A stretch of DNA of 64,000 bases from Isoetes taiwanensis (Eukaryota > Streptophyta > Lycopodiopsida > Isoetales > Isoetaceae): the NCBI GenBank assembly GCA_021234155.1, contig JAJEKV010000031.1, forward strand, positions 12,820,928 through 12,884,927, given 5' to 3'. Shown in pieces: positions 35,559 to 45,416 of this stretch. The stretch's first letter is position 1. The number at the start of each line of letters is the position of its first letter. The position numbers and the translations under genes are program-made. Below the pieces are notes generated by a model, which saw only the letters and a list, made by a program, of their open reading frames with translations, searched no databases and was not told the DNA's origin.

Positions 35559-38452
35559 CTAGCAACTGGCTTGTCCAATAAACTCAAATTGGAGTGCATC
35601 TGTTTGCTTGTAGTAATGGCCAGAAACTATAACTTCTCCTACACCAAATGCAGTACCCCAAGCATCTTCATATGCATCTAACAATGTGTGTTTAGTCTCT
35701 GTACACCTAAGAACATAAAAGTCAACTCCCTCTTCATCTTCTGGATGTGCATTTACAGCAAAGTTATCTCCAACTTCTAGAAGAGAACTAAAATAATCTA
35801 CTTCTTCATCTTCTTCTTCTTCTTCTTCCTCCTGACTAATTGCTGTGGATGTTTTTCCAGCAACCTTTGGTTTCAGTTCTGTTGTGAGCCATGCTCCCAA
35901 ATGTGCTTTGTTCGTGCAATAATCCCTTTTATCATGAAAGCAATAGGAACAATAGCAAGAGAGGCATCTGTAAGCAACTTTTGCAGGGTTCATTTTGTCA
36001 CATGGTCTGATGCAATGAAGTTTAGAGCTCCCACATAGTGTTTTCCACTCCTTCCTTTCAGATTTGTCTACACTTTGGGGATCAATATGCCAAAAGAACC
36101 TGCAATATAAAACAGATTCACGCAACTTCAAATCTAAGAAAAATATAAGAAAAAACAAGAATTTACCTTCTTATATGAGGGTCTGGTGGATTGTTCATCA
36201 TTTACCAGTTCATGAAATCGACAATGTCTTTGGCACGCTCCAATTTCCAAGACTCATATTTCAATTGCTCTCTTGCCAAAACCCTTTTCAATATTGCACC
36301 TTGTCCATCATGTTCTCCTTTTCCATGAGAACTGGTAAAGAAATTACACTCATACTCAATTCCTTCACTACACACATAGTTCCTTCCTAAATACCAGAAA
36401 GGCCTTGCTCCTTTAAACTGGGATGTGCAACCATCACTCCAAAAAATATGTTTCTTGTACTCAATGTTCTGTGCTCTAAGCCAGTCAGCATGTACTTTCA
36501 AGCAATGTTGTACAAACTCAGTGCTATGCTCCCTGTCATCTGAAATATAAAATTGCACTTCCTTTATAATTCTCCTCTGATTGGTGCTGATGATCTCCTG
36601 ACTTGTCTTCTTCTTTCTTTTCAGCTTATCCCGCTCTGCTTCTCTTTGCTCTGCCTCTTTAACTTCCATCTCCTCTATCTCAGCTTGGGTTGCATGTCTA
36701 TATGTGATATGAACCAGAATTGAGGCCTGGTCCATGTGCCAGTGGCAAGATTGTGCCTCCCTCTGAATTTTAAAACTGTAATTTTCAGCAAAGTCAATTA
36801 TAGAGACAATTGCATCTTCAGGAAAGGTATCCAAACACGTCCTGAATTGCTTTGCCTGCCAGTGTGCCACATAATTGTGTGTGACAAATTGTACCATTGT
36901 CTTGTTGGCATGCTTCATGAACTCGGGCAGACTCTCGTTCTTGTATGCAAGTCTTGTTACTTTTGCTAGTTTCCTCCCTCCCATTTTTTTCTTGGTAGTC
37001 TCCTTCATGTATCCAACTTCTTGCTGATTTTAGACCATGAACATTTCTGTCAGTTTGCAGTTTGTTTAAAAAGCATGTTAAACGAGCACAATTTAATTAA
37101 GCCAAACATAATACCTTTTCAAACTGTTTCCACTCCACCTTGTAATCAGTTTCCATCTTCTCCTTAGGACAAAAAGCAAACCTGTTCATAACACCACAAT
37201 TAAAGTTACTGAGCAGTAATATCTTTAAACATCATAGCATTGAAGAGACAAACTTAAGAGTACCTTTTCAGCCCACAATCTTTGCATGCCAACTGCAGAC
37301 ATTGATGTTTGTGCCATTCTTCATCTTCTTCTTTAGGGCAGACCATTTGCCTCCAAAAATCACTAGTGGATTTATAAACATGGTTCTTGGCACTACAGAA
37401 GTTACGATCACCACAAACAGCACAATTACAATTGCATTCTTTGTGCACCCCATTTGGATCTGTTCTGATTTTGTTGAGTGCTTGCATCACATACTCAAAG
37501 TGCATGTGATATTGGCAGCAACAGGTCTCTCTTTCTTTTAAACGCCTCACAAAAGATGGCTTCAGCAATTCAAATGTGCGCTGTGAAATCTTCATTTCAT
37601 TGAATTCCTTTTTGAAGGCCATGTAAAATTGCAACTATAAACAAAGCAGAAATACAGAGTTCCAAAAAAAATTAAAAGCAGCAATATAGTAAAGCAGAAC
37701 AAGCGGTAAAACATATAAAGCATAATAATTACCTGAGAAATTTCAAGCAGTTGTATTGGATGATCAATTTTTTCACCATCTTTTGTAACAAACTTTCTCA
37801 CATGCTTCCTGTATGGTGAGACTCTTGTGTTTTCTGTCCAGAACTTGTAAACATAATTCTTAACCTCATCAATTATTGCATCTGATCTCTTTTTCCTTGA
37901 AAACATTGACCACGGACCACATTCTTGTTCTGCCATTACTCTTGTTCTGGTTGCTGCAACAACAGATTTTCTTGATACATGAAGGAGGCGTGCAACTGCA
38001 GACTGGTTGGTTTTGTTTGCTGTTGAAGATACCATTTGCAATGTGGACTTTCTTGCTTGCATTATATCTGTCTTCCTTAGTTTCTTTTGCTGATTGAGTG
38101 TCTCTTAAACATTTCTAATTACATTCTTCATGACCTTGCTTTAATCATGATCAACAAAATCCACCTCCAGTGGCAATTTCTTCTTCATTCTCTTCACAAA
38201 TCTGTGCACCACCAGTGCCTTATCCCCTTCTTTCAGAGGCTTTGTGATATTATTGAAATAATCGTCCAAACTCTTGGACAATTCTTGAAGCCTTCTCGCA
38301 CTCAAGCTGTTGTCAACTTGAGGCTGGATATTTTCTTTCTCCCTCTCCCTATCTCTTTTCCTCTGTCTAGATTGCCTTCTTCTCTCGGCTTGAATTTCTC
38401 GGAAAATTTGAAGTCATTTTTCTTCATCTAAATCTAATGCTGATTGATCCAT
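35559..38452 (-). pseudogene. Five-exon DDE-type transposase-like gene
   Basis: Minus strand. Exons 38452-37733, 37634-37264, 37181-37115, 37023-36167 and 36099-35559; every junction is GT-AG and the phases agree (0, 2, 0, 2), giving about 851 codons with no frameshift. The N-terminus is basic/coiled. A helix-turn-helix-like segment follows (QSAVARLLHVSRKSVVAATR), then Cys clusters CCCQYH, CNCNCAVC and CKDCG. The catalytic-like core has IIDFAENYSF, SCHWHMDQASILVHITY, HIFWSDGCTSQFKG and SSHGKGEHDGQG; the Asp, Asp and Glu/Asp in these are candidate DDE residues. A C-terminal Cys/His-rich region (CLSCYCSYCFHDKRDYC) and an acidic run follow. In-frame stops: TGA 38414-38416, TAA 38141-38143, TAA 38105-38107, TAA 36202-36204. 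The motif set resembles uncharacterised transposase-like proteins I recall from animals; the superfamily is unassigned. Confidence 0.75.
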
Positions 38453-38749
38453 TTAGAATCGTGCTGTGTAGAGAATTGTATTGTACAGAGAAACCGTGCT
38501 GCACAAAGCAAATTCTGTTCAGGGGTACAACACCGGATCATGCTTCCCGCCATAGCCAAATCCTATTCACTCTCCACGCCATCTCACAACAACCCCGCCA
38601 AATTGATTCTGTACCGAATTTGATTTTGCGGGTAGCCATGTCATCGATCCAGAAGCAATTTGCTAAAAACGGATCATCGCATTCCCGCTCTCCAAGCACC
38701 TCCAAGCACAGCGGACCAAGCACGAAAAGCAGCGCGTCCGGACGGGTGC

Positions 38750-38778
38750 TTTTGTACCCCAATGTCTAACTTAGACCC
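38750..38778 (-). repeat. Right terminal inverted repeat
   Basis: Reverse complement of 22975-23003 with one mismatch. Inside it, on the minus strand, the sequence becomes CpG-rich (GTCCGGACGCGCTGC) and leads into the 5' region of the transposase-like gene. Confidence 0.8.
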
Positions 38779-38788
38779 AAGGGGAGAA

Positions 38789-40200
38789 TGTGACATTCCA
38801 GGGAAATATATGCCATAAATACGTATATTTCTAGGTCCGTCACTATACAAGTCTATCTCTATAGCCTTGTATACCATAGATTGTGGCACTAGGGGGCATG
38901 ACTAAGTTATTCATATAACTTAGCCAACCTTAGGTTAAAACATTTTCCACGTGGCCTTGACCTATTGGGCACCTGCCACACGGAACCACCCTATTGGAGC
39001 CATGTGGCATAACATGTGAACCCTAACCATAAAGGCCTAAACCCTAACCCTAGGCCTCTTTTCTGGCTCCAACAGTCTCGGAACCTTCTTCGCGCTTGAA
39101 ACTCCGTTTCGAGAACCGTCTGCTGTGGTATAGCTGAGCACAACAGCCCCCGGAGCGTGAGTGCATCGGTAGGAGTGGGAGCTACCTCGAACACCTTGAA
39201 GATCATGGAGATGCCAGGAGGAGGAGGGAGTTCCTCAGGAGCAGGTATTTGGGTTAGAGTTCCTTGTAGATCATCTGGAAGTTAGGACTCCAGATGAGTT
39301 AGCATTTCGTATCTCTAGTAAAGCCTTCAACCCTTAGTCTAGATCTTAAACCCTAATTGTAAGTTAGATGTATATGATTAGGTTTAGATGTTCTTCTCAT
39401 TATTATCATATTATGTGGATATGTGATGTTGGTTGATCATGTTTGCTCCTCTTGTATTGGGAAGGGGGGTAGAGACCTAGTAGCCATTACTTAGTGATGC
39501 TTCTAGTTTAGACCCTTTAGATCCTATTATTATGCAGCCTATGCATAGGAACCCACCGGGCTATGGGGGCTATGATATGACTCAGCATTACACAACGGGG
39601 CTAGAGGCGAGACGGAGGGAGGGTCCCTGCTGAGCGCGGCCACTGGGGACCCCATAGCGAGCTAGGCTTATGGTCGGTCACTTTGTGTGGGCCGGGCATG
39701 TGTCCGACACCTCCTGGGGCAATGGTACCGCCCTGCCTCTCAAGAGCTGCAGGTGATGGCCTGGCTCTTGTTTTGGGGGGTAAGTCGCAGAAGAATCGTG
39801 TGTCGCCACGATTCTCTAGCCGCCCGTGGAACCTCTAGACCCCGGGAAGGGGAGTTGGAACCCTTCCTGCCTCGTCGGACCAGGGAGATGCAACCTGGAG
39901 TAGTCTCGATGGGTGATACCATGAGATTGCATATCCGGAAGGCTAGAGTCGTACCAGAGCCCGATCTAGCCCAACAGGAGGGGCAGATGGAGTATCCTCT
40001 CTGTTGTATCCTCTCCATCCATATCCAACTGCTTTCCCATTCCTTAAAGATCTGCTTGCTTCTTGGGATGCGGTTAGATCTTTATTCCACGTTAATCCCC
40101 AAGCTTGTGCTTCATTGTCAATGTCATGCTGGTGGCTTCCCCTGCAAGGTATGCATGATTAGCAGCCTTTATGTGCACTCGTACATCTAAAGACCCAACG
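38789..40200 (+). repeat. LTR-like sequence (first copy)
   Basis: It begins TGTGACATTCC directly after a purine tract AAGGGGAGAA, as a Ty3-type 3' LTR would. It contains telobox words AAACCCTAA (about 39038 and 39347) and a G/C-rich promoter-like region. No gag-pol is attached, and the other end of the LTR cannot be fixed, so the class is tentative. Short frames such as 39687-40190 show no known protein. Confidence 0.4.
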
Positions 40201-40258
40201 GTGTTGGCGGCTAACTGGGGTTTTAACGATTGCAGCTTGGTATGATTATGGACATCTT

Positions 40259-40990
40259 TTGTCATGGGAGGCTTTTCAGACGAGATTTCTGTTATACAGA
40301 TGGGATCATCAAATCTGGGCTGGGGTGGCTGATTTTTTCCCATCCATTGTGCAACAACCACAGGCTGATCTGCCTATTTGGATATGTGATGCACATGTTA
40401 AGCCAGAAAAGTTTGTTTCTTCCACGTATAGGCTACTTTTAGATTGTGAGCCTCTTCTCCCATCCCAGCACTGGCATCTTCAGGTTCCTCAACTACAGTG
40501 GAAAAGTGTTTGGATGTGGACATGGGATAAATTGATCCACCCTAAAGTGTCAGCGCTGCGATGGCAAATTCTCCATAGACGTGTTCGAGTGAATGTCTTG
40601 GTTCATAAGATGAACCATAGAGTCTCAGATCGTTGCCCTCTCTGTGGCCAACGTGTTGAAACTATTGAACACAGCTTCTTCTTGTGCGATCATCTATGGC
40701 TTGCTTGGGCGTGGTTGTTCACTCTTTTCAGTGTGTCTCTCACTAGCCACGGGATCCTACTTGCACTTTATCCCCCTGTTTGGCCTAACTTGCGTAAGCG
40801 GGCATTTCATCTTACTTCTAGTTGGATTTTGTGGTCTATCTGGCAGAGGCGACATTTGTGTATTTTCCAAGGTGCACACATCTCTGATCAGCAGCTTCTC
40901 CATTGTGCTCAGCAGAAGATCACTAAAGTTTATCGTTGCTCATCTCTAGCTGATGATAAAAAAGAGATAATTTGGCAGACGTGTTTATGA
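40259..40990 (+). mobile_element. 5'-truncated LINE ORF2 C-terminus (unit 1)
   Basis: A 243-codon open frame ending at 40990. It carries the LINE C-terminal zinc-binding motif: RVSDRCPLCGQRVETIEHSF then FLCDHLWLAWAWL, preceded by WTWDKL and KVSALRWQILHRRVRVN. EN and the RT catalytic core are absent. The family differs from the near-complete LINE at 44.9-51.8 kb, whose zinc motif is CPLGCGQAETSTHIF. Confidence 0.88.
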
Positions 40991-42483
40991 TGCTCTTCTT
41001 ATACATAGACGGGTGTTTATGCCTAGTTGGGTCAGCCTATCCACTAGGGTTTTATTCATGTCTGTGCATTGTGTATCGTGCCTTTATTCATGTCAATCAA
41101 AAGAGTCTCTCCGTCACTATAAAAGTCTATATCCATAGCCTTGTATACCATAGATTGTGGCACTAGGGGGCATAATTAAGTTATTCATATAACTTAGCCA
41201 ACCTTAGGTTAAAATCATTTTCCATGTGGCTTGACCTATTGGGCACGCGCCACACGGAACCACCCTATTGGAGCCATGTGGCATAACATGTGAACCCTAA
41301 CCATAAAGACCTAAACCCTAACCCTAGGCCTCTTTTCTGGCTCCAACAACATGGGAACCTTCTTCGCGCTAGAAACTCCGTTTCGAGAAATGTCTACTGT
41401 GGCATAGCCGAGCACAACAGCCCCCGGAGCGTGAGCGCATCAGTAGGTGTGGGAGCTACCTCGAACACCTTGAAGATAATGGAGATGCCAGGAGCAAGAG
41501 GGAGTTCCTCAGGAGCAGGTATTTGGGTTAGAGTTCCTTGTAGATCATCTGGAAGTTAGGACTCCAGATGAGTTAGCATTTCGTATCTCTAGTAAAGCCT
41601 TCAACCCTTAGTCTAGATCTTAAACCCTAATCAATGAACCCTAATTGTAAGATGTATATGATTAGGTTTAGATGTTCTTCTCATTATTATCATGTTATGT
41701 GGATATGTGATGTTGGTTTATCATGTTTGCTCCTCTTGTATTGGGAAGAGGGGTAGAGACCTAGTAGCAATTACTTAGTGATGCTCCTAGTTTAGACCCT
41801 TTAGTTCCTATTATTATGCAGCATGTGCATAGGAACCTACCGGGCTACGGGGGCTATGATATGACTCAGCACTACACAACGGGGCTAGAGGCGAGACGGA
41901 GGAAGGGTCCCTGCTGAGCGCGGCCACTGGGGACCCCATAACGGGCTAGGCTTATATCGGTCACTTCGTGTGGGCCGGGCATGGGTCCCACACCTCCTGG
42001 GGCAATGGTGCCACTCTGCCTCTCAAGAGCTGCAGGTGATGGCCTGGATCTTGTTTTGGGGGGTAAGTCGGGGAAGAATCGTGTGCCGCCACGATTCTCT
42101 AGCCGCCCATGGAACCTCTAGACCCCGGGAAGGGGAGATGGAACTCTTCCTGCCTCGACGGACCGGGGAGATGCAACCTGGAGTAGTCTCGATGGGTGAT
42201 ACCATGAGATTGCGTATCCGGAAGGCTAGAGTCATACCAGAGCCCGATCTATCCCATCTGCAAAGTATGCACAGGAGGGGCGGATGGAGTATCCTCTCTG
42301 TTGTATCCTCTCCATCCATATGCTTCCCCATTCCTTAAAGGTCTGCTTGCTTCTTGGGATGCGGTTAGATCTTTATTCCACGTTAAACCCCAAGCTTGTT
42401 CTTCATTGTCAATGTCATGCTGGTGGCTTCCCCTGCAAGATATGCATGATCAGTAGCCTTTATGTACACTTGTACATGCAAAG

Positions 42484-43230
42484 ACATGGGAGGCTTTTTA
42501 GACGAGATTTCTGTTATACAGATGGGATCGGCAAATCTGGCCTGGGATGGCTGATTTTTTGCCATCCATTGTGCAACAACCACATGCTGATGTGCCTATT
42601 TGGATATGTGATGCACGTGTTAAGCCAGAAACGTTTGTTTCTTCCACGTGCAGGCTGCTTTTAGATTGTGAGCCTCTTCCCCCATCCCAGCACTGACATC
42701 TTCAGGTTCCTCAACTACAGTGAAAAAGTGTTTGGATGTGGACATGGGATAAATTGCTCCACCCTAAAGTGTCAACGCTGCGATGGAAAATTCTCCATAG
42801 ACGTGTTCGAGTGAATGTCTTGGTTCACAAGATGAACCCTAGAGTCTCAGATCGTTGCCCTCTCTGTGGCCAACGTGTTGAAACTATTGAATACTGCTTC
42901 TTCTTGTGCGATCGTCTACGGCTTGCTTGGGCGTGGTTGTTCACTCTTTTCAGTGTGTCTTCAGTAGCCAGGAGATCCTACTTGCACTTTATCCCCCTGT
43001 GTGGCCTAACTTGCGTAAGCGGGCATTTCATCTTGCTTCTAGTTGGATTTTGTGGTCTATATGGCAGAGGCGATGGTTTGTGTATTTTCCAAAGTGCACA
43101 CATCTCTGATCAGCAGCTTCTCCGTTGTGCTCAGCAGAAGATCACTAAAGCTTATCGTTGCTCATCTGTAGCTGATGATAAAAAAGAGATAATTTGGCAG
43201 ACGTATTTACGATGCTCTTCTTATGCATAG
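42484..43230 (+). mobile_element. 5'-truncated LINE ORF2 C-terminus (unit 2)
   Basis: Duplicate of 40259-40990. A frameshift and small changes split it: the zf-RVT block is open from 42736 to 43230. It ends in an A-rich tail (43340-43360, AAAAAAAAAG then A-run), the original 3' end of the LINE insertion. Confidence 0.85.
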
Positions 43231-43360
43231 ACGGGTGTTTATGCTTAGTTGGGTCAGCCTATCCACTAGGGTTTTATTCATGTCTGTGCATTGTGTATTG
43301 TGCCTTTATTCTTGTCCATAAAAAGAGTCTCACATCCTTCAAAAAAAAAGAAAAAAAAAA

Positions 43361-43590
43361 TTCTTCGCCACATTGTATTGCAGCTAATTCATACAAAAGC
43401 TAATTCAGAGAACAAGTTGCGTCCTTTTAAAATAATATGCATTTTTGTTTTACTCAGCATTGTTAGAATTTACAAATTAATATGGTTCAAGCCCTAGACA
43501 AAGACCATGTTTAAATGTATGGATGCATACTGCAGAATGCCTTTTTTTTCTCACTTTAAATACAAGGTCCTATGCTAACATTTTGTGCAG
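43361..43590. other. AT-rich spacer
   Basis: No gene, repeat or RNA recognised between the LINE poly(A) and the next exon remnant. Confidence 0.45.
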
Positions 43591-43738
43591 AACAAATAGC
43601 AATAGAAGGAGTAAAAGAAACCTTGCAAGAGCAAGAACAAAGACTCATAGAAGAGAGAATGGAAGAAGATATGCATCACAAATGAGAACTATATGAGCAA
43701 GAGCACATGCAATTGAAATTGAAGAAATGCGAGCTACC
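43590..43738 (+). pseudogene. Coiled-coil exon remnant
   Basis: After a TTTTGTGCAG acceptor, one frame encodes a highly charged helix (IEGVKETLQEQEQRLIEERM). It is interrupted by TGA at 43683-43685 and then continues in the same frame (ELYEQEHMQLKLKKCEL) until R1 copy F starts at 43739. Parent gene unknown. Confidence 0.5.
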
Positions 43739-44180
43739 ATGGGAGTTTTAGGCCATCCTATAAACATAGATGTCATCTCCCCTTATTACAAGTGAATCTC
43801 CAGGATGATCATTGGCGGCCAGCTCTAGTGCTCAGTCAACACTCCAAAACAGAATGTTCATAAAAGTAAGAGAAGCGGGAAGGTGCCATTCATGCACCTT
43901 TTTTGTCTAGAAAGATTGATATAAAATATCAAATAAATTTTTTATAATAGAATAGACATTTCTAACTTAATATATTCCTAAATTGTTGAATGTTATTTGA
44001 ATGGAATCCTCTAGGAAACAACAAAAGAGATGTATAATCCTCTTGGAAAAAAACAAAAAGGGGCAGTAAGGATTTAAAAGAACTAAAACTTCAGGTTCCT
44101 TCTCCACATGGGCCTCACTAGCAAATCTAAATCAGTGAAAGATTGGTGCATCAATTCCCATCTCCGCATATAGTCTCCTG
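43739..44180 (+). repeat. R1 repeat family, copy F (internally deleted)
   Basis: Matches 51831-52600 of copy D in the same orientation, but about 330 bp (the counterpart of about 51990-52320) is missing at the GCACCTT/GTCTAGAAAG junction near 43904. The right end is near 44180. Confidence 0.8.
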
Positions 44181-44189
44181 AGTAATTGG

Positions 44190-44632
44190 GATACTAAGGA
44201 TTGCATTTCTTTTATCAGGCCTGCAATCCAGATAATGTTACTCTCAATTCTTGCCTCAATTCATTTCTAGGCTCCTGTAGATGCCTAGTGTGCCCCCGGA
44301 TCTGAGCAGCAGCTAACCGCCTGCCGAACCAACTTTGTTGACTGGGTCTTTGCTCATACCTCCCTTCTCATGGAAGAGGATTCTTCTTTGCCTTTGTTGT
44401 CTGGCCTGGGCCATCTTCGTGGCAGCCCGTCCACTTGGTACTCCTAGGAAGGATTGTCATGTGACGGAGAACCAGGTTGTTGGTATGACAGGGTCTGGAA
44501 TTGTGATGGGGTTTGGTGGGTGTATCCATCGAAGGGGATGGATGGGGCGGAGGCTTGAGAGAGGGCCATAGGAATTGGCATGACTGTCTAGAGTATAGGG
44601 CTGGCTGGGGTGTAGTAATCAGGGCAGGTGAG
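44190..44632. other. Unique sequence between R1 copies
   Basis: No supported gene. The last part, reverse-complemented, shares TCTCACCTGCCCTGAT with 2668-2683 next to R1 copy A, so the same short flank adjoins R1 in both loci. This may mean that part of the flank moved or was duplicated with R1. Confidence 0.4.
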
Positions 44633-44947
44633 AGACTCAACTAGTTCAAAGTAATAGCAAAATACAATCGATACCCACCTTGATAACTATTCTGTAAAAT
44701 CATCTTAAATTAGAATATTGACAATGTATGCTTAAAAGTCACCTCCTAAACTAGTAATAATTTCAAGAAACCAGTGTAAGACATAGAATTAGTATAACAA
44801 CTATGATCAAACTAGTAGTGATATTACAAAACCATCCAAGTCGTCGAGTTTTTATTGACATTATGATTTGCATGTGTAAAAAACCACCCTTATGATTATG
44901 AATGCGATTTAATTTTTGTGGGCCTTGTGGTAATTTTTAGGGGTTGG

Positions 44948-45416
44948 GCTTGCTTATTGCCAGCGGGATGAAGGCGGAGGCGGGAGCGGGAGCGGGAGAA
45001 CCCTACTGCGGTTACCCTAAGTCATGAGGTTCTTCACGATCTTGATCCAAGGTGAGAGAATCACCAGTGGGTGGCTTCAGGGTGAGAGTGCAAGATTGTG
45101 GGAAAGTTTGGTATACCACAGATTCTTTCCAGAAGAACTGTTTACGCCCATTTTCTCAACGATTCCACAGTCGGAAGTAGAACTCCTCGAATCTTGGCTA
45201 GGTGAGTTTGTGGGGGATAGGAATGCCAGTGCCGCGGGGATCTTTCATGTGCATTGCTCGTGGGTTGACAGTAGGGTTGTAATGAAAGTTTACAGTTAAA
45301 GGTGTTCAGTTGAAAGTTTGTAGGTTGACAGTAGTTGTGCAAAATCGGAAAAGATAATAAAAAAAAAGGGGTAAAAAGGGGTCAAAAAATCAGTGAAGGG
45401 GAGACAGGGGTCAGGG
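44948..45416 (+). promoter_or_regulatory. LINE 5' UTR / internal promoter region
   Basis: It starts GCTTGCTTATTGCC and is followed by a G-rich tract with GCGGGAGCGGGAGCGGGAG (about 44975-44997). L1-type elements carry their promoter inside the 5' UTR; the precise start site cannot be read. A tract around 45295-45340 contains short duplications (GTTGACAGTAG twice). Confidence 0.6.

Larger units (their letters stand above)
22975..38778. mobile_element. Large DNA transposon, 29-nt TIRs, three or more genes (candidate new family)
   Basis: The ends are inverted copies of one another: 22975-23003 and 38750-38778 match at 28 of 29 positions, starting GGGTCTAAGTTAGA and ending ATTGGGGTACAAAA, with Y between. 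Just inside each TIR, about 270-330 bp of 5' region leads to a start codon. A plus-strand gene begins at 23270 on the left and a minus-strand transposase-like gene at 38452 on the right, and they converge on 34966-35559. Total 15.8 kb, of which about 8.2 kb (24578-32773) is a later Helitron-like insertion, leaving about 7.6 kb. The symmetric TIRs and the DDE-like protein support a cut-and-paste element. I cannot assign it to a named superfamily. Confidence 0.75.
38836..43331 (+). repeat. 2.2-kb tandem duplication (two units)
   Basis: Unit 1 is about 38836-41109 and unit 2 about 41110-43331, head to tail. Each has LTR-like DNA followed by the same LINE tail. Unit 2 lacks about 73 bp (the part of unit 1 near 40190-40262). 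The junction joins the end of the LINE tail (AAAAGAGTCTC) directly to TCCGTCACTAT. Only unit 2 keeps the LINE poly(A), at 43340-43360. The duplication therefore happened after the LINE tail had inserted. Confidence 0.88.

Noticed and set aside
22975-38778. Assignment of the large element to KDZ, Kolobok, Mutator, hAT or CACTA
   Set aside because: The Cys clusters and HGKGE motif do not clearly match the signatures I know for these, and the target duplication could not be read; a named superfamily would be a guess.
39687-40190. 167-codon plus frame in the LTR-like region
   Set aside because: Its counterpart in the second unit (41970-42338) diverges by frameshift and truncation, and an antisense frame is equally open; non-coding GC-rich DNA is more likely.
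45393-45416. Upstream start for LINE ORF1 at 45393
   Set aside because: That codon is GTG; the first ATG in frame is 45417.
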